From: an uncultured Saprospiraceae bacterium
Lineage (GTDB): Bacteria > Bacteroidota > Bacteroidia > Chitinophagales > Saprospiraceae
Direction: 5' to 3'
Assembly: GCA_937997635.1 (NCBI GenBank)
Contig: CALLFA010000086.1
Span: 1-64,000, forward strand
Length of the DNA stretch: 64,000 nucleotides
Positions within the stretch are counted from its first letter, which is position 1, and the number at the start of each line of letters is the position of its first letter. The position numbers and the translations under genes were made by a program. The notes beneath the pieces are model-generated. The model saw nothing but the letters and a program-made list of their open reading frames with translations. It ran no database searches and was not told the origin of the DNA. Of the stretch, positions 55,401 to 63,865 are shown one piece after another.

Positions 55401-55724
55401 TTTGTGGATCGCAATCTCTACTGTTTTTCGATATAAGTCATAATTTGATTCTGTATAAGAGGCTTTATCGGATGATTCATTGTATTTGCGAAAGCCATGC
55501 ATATGATAGATCAACAATTTGGGCAACTGTTTGCGATTACCCAGATATGCAATTTTGGTAAAGAGTGAACTTAAGTGGATGTTTTCCTTACGTATGATCT
55601 CATGAATCAAATAGACAAACAAACGAAACAGTTTGTCAAACTTATCCTCTAAAGGTTCGTCTAACTCATCAAGCTGAGTCAATTTCTTCAACAGAAAATA
55701 CCCAAACGACTGTGTTGCTTTCAT
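52407..55724 (-). CDS. Dna2-like RecB-type nuclease / SF1 helicase fusion
   Basis: A 1105-residue protein from the ATG at 55724. The first ~320 residues are novel to me. Then comes a RecB-type nuclease: GRLDLL near 347, IVELKGGK near 365 and HQTLLYDLL near 387 (D, ExK and QxxxY motifs). After a linker and a beta-barrel-like segment the helicase follows: WGPPGTGKTSF, VIDEASQLL, GDHYQLPAVV, VERYQGGAKDVII and NVALTRAREQI. The order matches Dna2 (nuclease first), but no iron-sulfur Cys set is seen. DNA end processing or phage defence are both possible. Confidence 0.75.
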   Translation of the reverse strand: MKATQSFGYFLLKKLTQLDELDEPLEDKFDKLFRLFVYLIHEIIRKENIHLSSLFTKIAYLGNRKQLPKLLIYHMHGFRKYNESSDKASYTESNYDLYRKTVEIAIHKLFAIPSDIEMEKAYRQTYLVQRQENFKEYIPFLNILVLAIDVEAKTMEAISAQEPYEELTVYWDKMEFNDMYSESILRLHKLNYLPIPMCIHQIKVTESREYIPSIFVFEPSFLIDVTTISNCFHPHGSESQDQFLRKYMTVYPSAAIMKGNIANFFLDELVHNPALSFEDLKKRIFTINPISLSQFDDKTIKDLIKELEKQFRNIKKTIEIEFTKNDIRKEHIYIEPAFYSPKYGIQGRLDLLHINKKSKQASIVELKGGKPYRANKYGLNNSHYHQTLLYDLLIHSCFGHKLRLNNFILYSGVDDQHLRYAPNISQQQKEAIGVRNQLLIQQLLLEEKQNNGKLFETLNAKAFPKLKGFAKTDIAHFQNVYQSLDAIEKSYFSHFSAFIAREQRLSKIGVKDQERLNGLSSIWQNSIAEKVDAFNILNHLELQKNDSDEDKPFLLFKKTSRTAVISNFRVGDILVLYPDLNGIQDAALYNQIIKGTLLAMDDQLIKVKLRSRQHNHEIFRLHPIWHIEHDRLDNGFHSMYRSLFEFIETDKSTKDLWLGRRSPGNHDNVKLDDFQDLTEQQQEIFEEIIAAKDYYLLWGPPGTGKTSFMIRRVVQYLYTNSNETILLLAYTNKAVDEICESICAISDDYKHKFIRVGSRYSVDPKYKSNLLIEIAEKMERRSQMVQLLQKTRLFVGTVASIIGKPELFNLIKFDRVVIDEASQLLEPTILGILSRFRKAILIGDHYQLPAVVQQSKEESQIDDEKLQQLGFENMSNSLFERLYLTCVKHDWYWAIGQLNAQGRMHKDIMQFPNQHFYNKELTCLPHIDRLQKPMHTNAKEEENWVSSKRLIYVPSLVKEEDMNFKMNSDEARKIPIIVKQIQERNALRNEQQSIGIITPYRAQIANIREHMLASGIDLSEITIDTVERYQGGAKDVIIISLCLNHSIQLRNLSVLSSEGVDRKLNVALTRAREQIILLGNRELLELNPLYKTLIESYTTVEIPLV

Positions 55725-56003
55725 AAAATTGTTCTGATTATGAAATGAAGATACCAAGATAAAATTAAGATTGGACGTATCGAAAAGAATCTAATTATCA
55801 ATTTTTACTGAAAGTTTTGGTGGATTTTAGTCTTCTTAAACAAGATACCTAAAATCAAAGCTTTAAAAAATGTTAAAAAATTAAGCCATTTTAGAACTTC
55901 TAAATGCTTATTTTGCGTTAACTAACTGTAATTGCCCTAGAAAAACCAAGTATTAGCATCTATAACACTCATTATCAGCACATTAGGTTGATTTTGACAT
56001 CTA

Positions 56004-56011
56004 ACTTTGAT
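56004..56011 (+). promoter_or_regulatory. Candidate -7 element of the OmpA/DUF937 gene
   Basis: TAACTTTG fits TAnnTTTG and lies 34 bases before the ATG. No TTG with the right spacing is visible. Confidence 0.4.
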
Positions 56012-56045
56012 AACTAACAAATTTTTCATTAAAACATAATTACAA

Positions 56046-57464
56046 ATGTCAGTTAATTTATTAGATCTTTTTAAAGATCAGGTATCTGGTGCTTTAGTCA
56101 GTAATGCATCAAAATTCCTAGGTGAATCTTCTGAAAATACAAGCTCAGCTCTTGGAAATATACTTCCTTCTCTGTTAGGAAAAATCGTGGACCAAGGTAG
56201 TACCGAAAAAGGTGCTGGTGGTCTCATGGATATGTTGACCAAGCAAGATGACAGTATTCTTGATGACATCGGAGGCATATTCTCAAAAGGTTCAGGATCT
56301 GTAAATGGTCTATTGAACGGCGGATCAGGCATCTTATCAGCTCTTCTTGGAAACAAAATTGGTGGTTTGGTTGACCTTGTATCAGGCGCAAGTGGTATGA
56401 AGAGTAGTTCTTCATCATCATTATTAAAAATGGCTGCTCCATTTATTTTCGGAATCATTAAGAGACAGGTTGCAAACAAAGGTATCTCTGGTTTAATGAG
56501 CTTGTTATCAGGCCAAAAGAGTCATCTTAAAAGTGCAATGCCTGCGGGTGTAGGCAGTTTGCTTGGTTTGTCTTCTTTCGGAGGAGATATGGTTGATAAA
56601 GTTACTGGCGCTGCTGGTAATGTTGTTGGCGGTACAGTTGATGCCGGTAAAAAAGTTGTCGGTGCGGCTGGCGATGTTGTTGGTGGTACAGTTGACGCTG
56701 GTAAGAAAGTTGTCGGCAAAGCTGGCGATGTTGTAGGTGATGTAGGAAGAGGTGCAGCGAATGTTGCTGGAAATGTTGCAGACACAGGTGCTAAAGCTGG
56801 TGGTAGTATCTTGAAGTGGTTATTACCTGCTTTATTGGTATTGGCGGCTTTAAGTTTCTTCGGTATAAAAACATGTTCTCCGATCGATAATGCAACAGAC
56901 ATGGTTAAGGATACTGCAGGTGCAGTAGTTGAAAAATCTGGCGATATGGCTAAAGGTGCTGCTGATGCAGTTGGAGATGTTGCTAAAGGTGCTGCTGATA
57001 TGGCGTCTTCAGCGTTTGCAAATGTAAACGAAGCTGCTAAAAATGCTTTAGGAAGCATCAAATTTGCTGCTGGTTCTGCAGGTTCTCAAATGATGGAATT
57101 CATCGATGGAGGATTTAAAGGTAGTGGAAAAGTAACCTTTAAAAACCTAACTTTTGCAACAGGTTCTGCTGCTATATCTGGAGCAACTGCTGCAGAGGTA
57201 GATAACCTTGCAGCGATTTTAAAGGCATATCCTGATGTCAAAATATCTGTTGATGGCTATACAGATAACACAGGTAATGCTGAAGCTAATGTGAAATTAT
57301 CAAAAGCAAGAGCGGATGCTGTAAAAGCAAGACTTGTCAGCCAAGGTATTGCAGGAGCTAGAGTTGTTACTAGTGGTAAAGGTGCAGCTAGCCCAGTTGC
57401 TTCTAATGACACAGCAGAAGGTAGAGCTCAGAACAGAAGAATCGAAGCTACAGTTATGAAATAG
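56046..57464 (+). CDS. DUF937-OmpA family protein with internal repeats and central TM
   Basis: A 472-residue protein. Residues 1-185 are a DUF937-like glycine/serine-rich domain. Three 18-residue repeats (AGNVVGGTVDAGKKVVG, AGDVVGGTVDAGKKVVG, AGDVVGDVGRGAANVAG) follow at 189-245, then one TM (LLPALLVLAALSFFGI, about 260), another repeat-like stretch (KGAADAVGDVAKGAAD) and the OmpA domain (FATGSAAISGA, DGYTDNTGNAEANVKLSKARADAV) that binds peptidoglycan. It ends in a strong terminator. Confidence 0.88.
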   Translation: MSVNLLDLFKDQVSGALVSNASKFLGESSENTSSALGNILPSLLGKIVDQGSTEKGAGGLMDMLTKQDDSILDDIGGIFSKGSGSVNGLLNGGSGILSALLGNKIGGLVDLVSGASGMKSSSSSSLLKMAAPFIFGIIKRQVANKGISGLMSLLSGQKSHLKSAMPAGVGSLLGLSSFGGDMVDKVTGAAGNVVGGTVDAGKKVVGAAGDVVGGTVDAGKKVVGKAGDVVGDVGRGAANVAGNVADTGAKAGGSILKWLLPALLVLAALSFFGIKTCSPIDNATDMVKDTAGAVVEKSGDMAKGAADAVGDVAKGAADMASSAFANVNEAAKNALGSIKFAAGSAGSQMMEFIDGGFKGSGKVTFKNLTFATGSAAISGATAAEVDNLAAILKAYPDVKISVDGYTDNTGNAEANVKLSKARADAVKARLVSQGIAGARVVTSGKGAASPVASNDTAEGRAQNRRIEATVMK

Positions 57465-57493
57465 AGAGTGTCAAAACTCTGTAGATATAGTAG

Positions 57494-57526
57494 AAGGCAA
57501 CCTGTTGATTCAGGTTGCCTTTTTTT
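57494..57526 (+). terminator. Strong rho-independent terminator after the OmpA gene
   Basis: AAGGCAACCTG and CAGGTTGCCTT form a perfect 11-bp stem around TTGATT, followed by TTTTT. It lies 29 bases after the stop codon. Confidence 0.92.
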
Positions 57527-57589
57527 GTTATGTCCCTTTTAGAACATTACAAGTTCAATCAACACCCTATATTAGTGGAAAGATCGTCA

Positions 57590-58834
57590 TTGAAAATCAA
57601 TCGATACATATGCTTCTTGATTCTGTTTGCTGTAAATACACTTACAGGTCAACGGCTAGGAATTGATATATTGGATGGGAAATCGAGCGTAGAAATCCCA
57701 TTCCAACTCCAAAATGGCTTCATTACTGTTGATCTCAGCTTTGACAACAAACTTGGCTTAACATTTATCTTCGATACTGGTGCTGATAATACCATCTTGT
57801 TTCACAAAGCATATGCTGATCTTTTAGGCATTCAATATTCAAAAAAGATAGAAATCAAGGGCTCTGATCTACGCGAAAGTCAATTTGCCCTGATTGCCAG
57901 AAATATACCTTTAAGACTGCAAAATCAAATAGCTGTACCAAGAGATGTCCTTATCTTGGAAGAAGCACTCCAGTTGTTTCAAGAGAGTTTAGGTTTTGAT
58001 ATAGATGGCATATTAGGCGGCAGTTTCTTTAGAGGTCTTGTAGTCGAATTGGATTACACTAGAAAAAAAATTCGTCTTTATCATCCTACACAGTTTAAGT
58101 TGAAAAAGAAAGGATATACCAGCTTTGATATTGAAGTCATTGCCAATAAGCCTTACATCTATACAAAGTCAATAGTAAACCCTAGGGACACTACACGTAC
58201 TAAACTATTGATAGACACTGGGGCTGCAATTCCTTATCTATTGCATGCAAATACGGACAGTTCGATTGTACTCCCCGATTATGTGATAAATGGAACGATC
58301 GGGCATGGATTAAGCGGTAATCTTGTCGGGTTTATGGGCAAAATTCACGGATTGTCTTTTGGACCATTTGAGTTCAATAATATCATTACTCTCTTCCAAG
58401 ATTTGAGTGATATAGAAACTAAAAAAGTAGAACTGATTAGAAATGGAATATTAGGTAATGAACTGCTGAGTAGATTTTCCATCTATATTGACTACCTCAA
58501 TAAAAAACTTTATGCCAAACCGAGAAAGAAGTACAACAAGAACTTCAAATACGATAAAAGCGGCTTGATCATATTTGCATTTGGGCCCGACCTCAATCAG
58601 TTTTACGTAAAAGATGTGTTCCCTAACACACCAGCTGCAGAAGCCGGGATACTTCCTGGAGATATCATTAAAAAGGTAGGCATTTGGAAGAGTACTGGCT
58701 TAACATTGGATAAGATTGTTGAGTTATTACAAAGAAAGGATGGCAAGAAAATCAAAATGAAACTAGAAAGAGACGGCGTAGAGATCAAAAAACAATTCAT
58801 TCTCCGTGATTTATTTCAAGAATCAGGCAAATAA
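57590..58834 (+). CDS. Retropepsin-like aspartic protease with PDZ domain
   Basis: A protein of about 414 residues with two aspartic-protease half motifs, FIFDTGADNTILF and KLLIDTGAAIPYLL, so a complete two-lobed enzyme in one chain, followed by a PDZ domain (VKDVFPNTPAAEAGILPGDIIKKVG). The TTG at 57590 gives a normal signal peptide (KINRYICFLILFAVNTLTGQ). An ATG at 57530 lies only four bases behind the upstream terminator's T-run, which leaves no room for a promoter, so the TTG is preferred. Probable periplasmic protease. Confidence 0.75.
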   Translation: MKINRYICFLILFAVNTLTGQRLGIDILDGKSSVEIPFQLQNGFITVDLSFDNKLGLTFIFDTGADNTILFHKAYADLLGIQYSKKIEIKGSDLRESQFALIARNIPLRLQNQIAVPRDVLILEEALQLFQESLGFDIDGILGGSFFRGLVVELDYTRKKIRLYHPTQFKLKKKGYTSFDIEVIANKPYIYTKSIVNPRDTTRTKLLIDTGAAIPYLLHANTDSSIVLPDYVINGTIGHGLSGNLVGFMGKIHGLSFGPFEFNNIITLFQDLSDIETKKVELIRNGILGNELLSRFSIYIDYLNKKLYAKPRKKYNKNFKYDKSGLIIFAFGPDLNQFYVKDVFPNTPAAEAGILPGDIIKKVGIWKSTGLTLDKIVELLQRKDGKKIKMKLERDGVEIKKQFILRDLFQESGK

Positions 58835-58868
58835 TTGTTTCCAAAATGGATATATAGTTATATCTTTG
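58835..58868 (+). promoter_or_regulatory. rplU-rpmA promoter
   Basis: TTG at 58835-58837 and TATCTTTG at 58861-58868 with a 23-base spacer match the Bacteroidota promoter consensus. The ATG lies 31 bases behind. Confidence 0.6.
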
Positions 58869-58899
58869 CACTCCATTTGCAAAAAGTAAATTTAAAATC

Positions 58900-59205
58900 A
58901 TGTTTGCAATCGTAACAATTGCTGGTCAACAGTTTAAAGTTTCTTCAGGTGATGAGATCTTCGTCCACCAACTACAAGGAGAAGAAGGAGATAAAGTTTC
59001 CTTTGAAGACGTCTTGCTAGTTTCAGGTGATTCAGGGACCACAGTTGGGACTCCTAATATTTCTGGAGCGTCAGTCAACGCGACTATACTAGGTCATCAA
59101 AAAGGTGATAAAGTAATCGTTTTCAAGAAAAAAAGAAGAAAAGGCTATAAAGTGAAAAATGGCCATAGACAATCTTTTACTAAACTCAAGATCGACTCAA
59201 TCTAA
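58900..59205 (+). CDS. rplU: 50S ribosomal protein L21
   Basis: A 101-residue L21. [20 protein letters not shown] and the C-terminal [24 protein letters not shown] are the conserved ends that contact 23S rRNA. It is paired with rpmA, 23 bp downstream, the standard order. A matching promoter stands directly upstream. Confidence 0.97.
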   Translation: MFAIVTIAGQQFKVSSGDEIFVHQLQGEEGDKVSFEDVLLVSGDSGTTVGTPNISGASVNATILGHQKGDKVIVFKKKRRKGYKVKNGHRQSFTKLKIDSI

Positions 59206-59228
59206 AGTCATCTCAAAATTCTAATACA

Positions 59229-59561
59229 ATGGCTCATAAAAAAGGTGTAGGTAGTACGGATAATGGACGTGACAGTAATAGTAAGCGTTTAGGTGTTAAG
59301 CTTTTCGGTGGCGAATTTGCTAGAGCAGGTAACATTATCGTCAGACAAAGAGGCACAAAATTCCATCCAGGTGAACACGTGGGTATGGGAAGAGACCACA
59401 CGCTACATGCTCTCGTAGATGGTAACGTTGTATTCAGCAAAAAGAGATTAAACAGAACTTTCATCAGTATAGCTCCAAGTGAGCCTGTTGCTGAAAAAAT
59501 AGCTGCACCTGCCAAAGTAGCTGCTGCACCTCCAGTTCAAGCAAGTCAGGAAGAAGAATAA
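59229..59561 (+). CDS. rpmA: 50S ribosomal protein L27
   Basis: A 110-residue L27. [30 protein letters not shown] is the conserved N-terminal that reaches toward the peptidyl-transferase centre; there is no Firmicutes-type cleavable extension. The last ~25 residues ([23 protein letters not shown]) are a low-complexity Ala/Pro-rich tail longer than in most L27. It converges on the BatE-like gene with six bases between. Confidence 0.97.
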   Translation: MAHKKGVGSTDNGRDSNSKRLGVKLFGGEFARAGNIIVRQRGTKFHPGEHVGMGRDHTLHALVDGNVVFSKKRLNRTFISIAPSEPVAEKIAAPAKVAAAPPVQASQEEE

Positions 59562-59567
59562 GCAAAT

Positions 59568-60320
59568 TTAGACTCGTTCTAGCTTTTCAGCGCTGACCCA
59601 TCCAATTTCTTGATCTCTTAGCTTAACCTTTAAGTATGTACTTATTTGGTCTAAGATAACACATTCAACTCCAGGACTTAGTTGAATTAATGCTTCACTT
59701 CTATCGTCTGGTCCTTCAAATAAGGCTGAGGATTCCATAATGACGGCGTATTTCGTGGTAGTTTCTTCCTTATATTTGGACCATCCAGCGGCAAGAGTCA
59801 AAAGAAACAGTAAGACACCTGAAATTAAGCCATAAAATGCCTTTTTCTTTCGCTCTATGGATTGACCAAATAACCAATAGTAACATGCTATTGCAGCTGC
59901 AATCAAACACAGCATACCTAGTAGTGCCCAAACACTAGACGACATAATACCAGCAAAGGAACGCCAGTATCTCAACAAGAAGAATTCAGGAATGGCAATA
60001 ATTTCCAGATCTACAGTATTTCGTGCAATCTGCAAATTGTGCTTTGCTTCCGAATGAAGTGGATTCGACTTCAACGCTTTTTTCAAGTATAAGACTGCTT
60101 TGCCTGGTTTGCCTAAACTTGTATATGCTGTACCCAAATTGTAAAACACATGTTCGCTCGCATAACCTTCAGACAGTATATTCTCATATAAAGAAACAGC
60201 GTCTTCGACTTTCTCTTCCTTTAATAATCGTTCGGCGTCCTTCAATTGTTCAGAAGCATCTTGTGCAAAAGAAAGGCAGGAGAAAAGGATAATTATTATT
60301 ACTGTATTAATCAAACGCAT
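59568..60320 (-). CDS. BatE-like TPR and SH3 membrane protein
   Basis: A 250-residue protein from the ATG at 60320 (MRLINTVIIIILFSCLSFAQ signal). TPRs cover about 20-95 (AVSLYENILSEGYASEHVFYNLGTAYTSLGK), two TMs follow (SSSVWALLGMLCLIAAAIACYYW; GLISGVLLFLLTLAAGW), and the C-terminal part is a bacterial SH3-like domain (ALFEGPDDRSEALIQLSPGVECVILD). This is the BatE layout. It overlaps the OstA-like gene by 14 bases. Confidence 0.82.
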   Translation of the reverse strand: MRLINTVIIIILFSCLSFAQDASEQLKDAERLLKEEKVEDAVSLYENILSEGYASEHVFYNLGTAYTSLGKPGKAVLYLKKALKSNPLHSEAKHNLQIARNTVDLEIIAIPEFFLLRYWRSFAGIMSSSVWALLGMLCLIAAAIACYYWLFGQSIERKKKAFYGLISGVLLFLLTLAAGWSKYKEETTTKYAVIMESSALFEGPDDRSEALIQLSPGVECVILDQISTYLKVKLRDQEIGWVSAEKLERV

Positions 60321-62166
60321 CTGATAAACCAACATCTAAATCATTTAAAACTAATGGTCGCTGCGTAATATACCACCCAAAAGCAGATAATTGCAACTCT
60401 TGCAAATTTATACCTTGCATAGGAACAAATGTAGAAGTTGGCTTAGTAATATGTTGAATTCTTGTTAATTCTTCTTCTTCAAAGTAAAACATGATTGCAC
60501 TACAGGCCGTTTTATCCGCTCCTATATAAGCATCTTGCTCATCTTTCATAAAATAGACGGACTCCGCATTGCCTTTGACAAACATAGAATCAATTTTACT
60601 ATTCGACAGCCAGACCGTTATTTCCTTACCTTGAATCTGATCAAACACCGTAGGATAAGATTCGATTATTATAATTGCATTTGAATTAAGGAACAACATA
60701 GAGGGCTCATCATTGACCAACGTAATCTCTATCGAGTCTGCTTTAAATTGAGTTGAATCTACCCACATAATTGGATTCTTCGTCAAACTCAACAAAGAAT
60801 CAGTGGTGTTATAAGACAAAAATTCACTAGTCGCTTGAAATGAACTACTCAGGACTTTGACATCTTTTGTTGCATTAAATATTTTTTGCAAGCCAGTAGA
60901 GTCAGTAATTTCTTCAGCATCAACTTCAATTGCTGACATCCATATCGTATCTCCGTCACTTACATTTCTTAGCAAGGGTTTGAACGCTTCATTTTTAGCC
61001 AACACAGAATTGTTTTCTTCATCCAAAAACAAACTGTCACTCAACACTTGGATGTTCTCTACAGTGTCCCGCCAGACAACGTCTCCTGTGGCAATCTTAA
61101 CGGTTGACTCTGGCTTAGAATAAAACTTCTCCGCAACCAAAATTGATTCATCTTGCACCAATCTCATCTCCCCTCTCGTGCTAAACGAATCATCGATACC
61201 ATTGTGTTCAATCACATCGGCTTTCACAGTCCTATCTTCAGTAATGAAAATGGCATCTCCGGTCAATACTGATGCCTTTGTTTTTTCATTGTGTACAATT
61301 TGAATAGACTCGCCAAATGAGGTATGATTTTTAAATTTCGCGTTGCCTTGAAGTACAATCTCTTCTTGTAGACCATCATAGAATAATTGATCAGCCGATG
61401 CAACTAAGGAATCACTTTCATACTGAGCATTAATGTTTAGTTGAGCAGCTTGGTCAGGTATGTCGTAGTGTCCTTTTTCACAATACAACCTTGCATCATT
61501 TTGGTTAATTCGCGTTGGACCAAAAAAATTAGCCCTATCTGTCCTCAGGTTGTATCTCATCGAATCAGTCCATAGCACAAAGGATGAATCCACCACATAC
61601 ACATTAGATCTAAATATTGCTTCTTTTCGAGAAACAAAATATGTTCCTTTATCACTGCGCAAACTGACATCATGTTGAGTCATTTCTGCACCAGTAAAAT
61701 ACTCAGCTATCTTTGTTGCGAGGTCATAATGCAGTGTTTCTGTTACTAATCTTTCATCTTGATTTTGTAAGACCACTTTACCAGTTAATTTAGACTTTTT
61801 AGTCAACGCATTGTATGTCAATGTATCACTAAAGGCTTCTATGGTATCATGTTGAACTAGCGCGACATTGCCCCATGCCAGTACATCTATCTCATTAACG
61901 ATTATTGCAGAATCACAATACAACACCATGCTATCCTGAGAGAAAATGACATTCCCTGACAAGGAATCTATGAATATGCTATCGGTTGTCCATCGCACCC
62001 AAGAATCTTGTGTATGACTAGTGCTTCCTTGTGTTAATGAATCTGTCTCACCCTCTTGGTTGGTAATGATTTGAGGAGTATTCACTTGCGGAATCGTATC
62101 TGATTGAGCATAAGTTTGGGTACTTATGCCAGCAAGAAATACAATATATAGGATTACCTTATTCAC
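60307..62166 (-). CDS. OstA-like (LptA-type) envelope protein
   Basis: A 619-residue secreted protein of the OstA/LptA group. After the signal (VILYIVFLAGISTQTYAQ) it is built of beta-strand repeats such as LYCDSAIIVNEIDVLAWGNVALVQHDTIEAFSDTLTYN. Relatives carry lipopolysaccharide across the periplasm. The start is GTG at 62166. It lies 21 bp downstream of the FAD oxidoreductase and overlaps the BatE-like gene. It has three LptA-like parts, larger than LptA itself. Confidence 0.82.
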   Translation of the reverse strand: MNKVILYIVFLAGISTQTYAQSDTIPQVNTPQIITNQEGETDSLTQGSTSHTQDSWVRWTTDSIFIDSLSGNVIFSQDSMVLYCDSAIIVNEIDVLAWGNVALVQHDTIEAFSDTLTYNALTKKSKLTGKVVLQNQDERLVTETLHYDLATKIAEYFTGAEMTQHDVSLRSDKGTYFVSRKEAIFRSNVYVVDSSFVLWTDSMRYNLRTDRANFFGPTRINQNDARLYCEKGHYDIPDQAAQLNINAQYESDSLVASADQLFYDGLQEEIVLQGNAKFKNHTSFGESIQIVHNEKTKASVLTGDAIFITEDRTVKADVIEHNGIDDSFSTRGEMRLVQDESILVAEKFYSKPESTVKIATGDVVWRDTVENIQVLSDSLFLDEENNSVLAKNEAFKPLLRNVSDGDTIWMSAIEVDAEEITDSTGLQKIFNATKDVKVLSSSFQATSEFLSYNTTDSLLSLTKNPIMWVDSTQFKADSIEITLVNDEPSMLFLNSNAIIIIESYPTVFDQIQGKEITVWLSNSKIDSMFVKGNAESVYFMKDEQDAYIGADKTACSAIMFYFEEEELTRIQHITKPTSTFVPMQGINLQELQLSAFGWYITQRPLVLNDLDVGLSDAFD

Positions 62167-62187
62167 TTCGTAACAATAAAAACGAAC

Positions 62188-63339
62188 TCAACGTTTTATC
62201 TGTTGTTGATCCAACACTAAGTTTGCCAGCTCAGTTCCGACCAAACTTCCAATTGCGACACCCATTCCTCCCATTCTTACACCGACAAATTGCCTGCTGG
62301 TATGCTGCTTGATTATCGGCTTTTTCTGACTTCCCACAGCTAATATACCGCTCCATTTATGTTCAAATTGAAACGCTTCATTGATGTTAAGATGCTGCTC
62401 GATAAATGACTTAAGGTAGTCTTCTACTTCTCTTGTAATCCCAAATGATCCAACATTTTCATTTAAAAAGCGATTTCTGGCACCACCGATCAAAATCCTA
62501 TTACCAATATTTCGAAAATAGACATAGCCTTCATCCACATGAAAACAACCTCTCCATCTCAAATCTTTGATCTCACTTGTCACAAACACTTGATTTCTAA
62601 CGGGCTTTATGTCTTCTAATTCAGGCAAATGTTTTGTGAATCCATTGGTTGCATGTATCAGTTTGTCACAACTAATCTCACGAGAATCTTTCAATTGAAT
62701 AGACACATGATCTTGCTTTTCTTTTATGGTCGAAACTTCAGTTCCAAAGAAAACATGAGCACTACGACTCGCTTTATTTATTAAGGCTTTTATCATTTTG
62801 GCTGGGTGTAGCTGGCTTTCATGTCTATTCTTGATCAAGGGCAAATCAACAGTCACATCTAAATCTCGAGGTTCAACTATCGAATAGGTATTCTCTAAAC
62901 CAGTTGCCTGAAACACCAGCTCATTAAAATAGTCAAGTTTTTGTGTGCAAGAGTGATACAACGCTTCCTCCCCAGGGAGAAAAAATTCAAACCCACCATA
63001 TTGTTGATAATCCATATCTGAATCATCAATAAGACTTCTCAAATTATCAAGACCTGACTTCCGCATAGAAACCAATTGTTTCAACTTATCTTCTGACATA
63101 GAAGATAAGTCATCTTTCAATTCTGAGATACTACCAAAACATGCAAATCCAGCATTTCGAGTAGACGCGCCTGTAGGGATTGCTCCTCTTTCTAACACGG
63201 CAATACTGATGTGTTTGTCTCTTTCCGATAATGCCATTGCTGTGCTAAGCCCTACTAAGCCTCCACCAATAATGATGACATCATAATGCGTAAAAAAAGT
63301 ATCCTTCTCCCAATAGCTCGAGTTTAGTTGAAAGCTCAT
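62188..63339 (-). CDS. FAD-dependent oxidoreductase (DAO family)
   Basis: A 383-residue flavoprotein. The FAD loop is DVIIIGGGLVGLSTAMALSE near 19, GASTRNAGFACFG near 57 marks the DAO family, and a C-terminal GVRMGGMGVAIGSLVG closes the FAD site. It resembles glycine oxidase and similar amine/amino acid oxidases. Substrate unknown. It is first in a unit with the OstA-like and BatE-like genes, likely by neighbourhood rather than pathway. Confidence 0.85.
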   Translation of the reverse strand: MSFQLNSSYWEKDTFFTHYDVIIIGGGLVGLSTAMALSERDKHISIAVLERGAIPTGASTRNAGFACFGSISELKDDLSSMSEDKLKQLVSMRKSGLDNLRSLIDDSDMDYQQYGGFEFFLPGEEALYHSCTQKLDYFNELVFQATGLENTYSIVEPRDLDVTVDLPLIKNRHESQLHPAKMIKALINKASRSAHVFFGTEVSTIKEKQDHVSIQLKDSREISCDKLIHATNGFTKHLPELEDIKPVRNQVFVTSEIKDLRWRGCFHVDEGYVYFRNIGNRILIGGARNRFLNENVGSFGITREVEDYLKSFIEQHLNINEAFQFEHKWSGILAVGSQKKPIIKQHTSRQFVGVRMGGMGVAIGSLVGTELANLVLDQQQIKR

Positions 63340-63433
63340 GCATAAAAATACTCAAGAATCTGGCAATACATAGTGGTTAAATGGATTCAAAAATCTACGA
63401 AAAATTGTATTCTTGCATTCAAATTGCTTTCAA

Positions 63434-63865
63434 ATGATTCAGCGAATTCAATCATTATTTCTGCTTTTGGCGTCTATAGCCACATTCTTAGAATTTGTAT
63501 TTCCATTCTTCAAAGGAAAACAAGCTGCGACTGGTTTTTTTGCAGATTCTATCTATACCATTCAGGACCATCCTGTTTTATTGGGTCTGACCGTGGCAGC
63601 AGGTGCTCTTGCTTTCTTGACGATCTTCTTATTCAACAATCGTTCGTTACAACAAAAGTTGGTCTACTTAACAATTCTGTTATCGTTGGCTCTGCTTGTA
63701 GTTTCAGTTGTGCTTGGATTTCAAGACACGCCGAATTTGTTTAATAGTGCTTCCGTTTTTATCGGGACCTTTCTACCTGTCATTGCCATTATCTTTCTTG
63801 GTATCTCGCTTAGGGGGATTAATAAAGACGATAAGTTGGTGAGGTCAATGGATCGATTGAGATAA
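63434..63865 (+). CDS. DUF4293 family membrane protein
   Basis: A 143-residue protein with four predicted TMs, beginning MIQRIQSLFLLLASIATFLEFVFPF. That opening is the DUF4293 signature, a Bacteroidota-specific family of unknown role. The ATG at 63434 is chosen over the upstream ATG of the ORF track. A 41-bp tandem repeat starts at the base following its stop codon. Confidence 0.8.
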   Translation: MIQRIQSLFLLLASIATFLEFVFPFFKGKQAATGFFADSIYTIQDHPVLLGLTVAAGALAFLTIFLFNNRSLQQKLVYLTILLSLALLVVSVVLGFQDTPNLFNSASVFIGTFLPVIAIIFLGISLRGINKDDKLVRSMDRLR

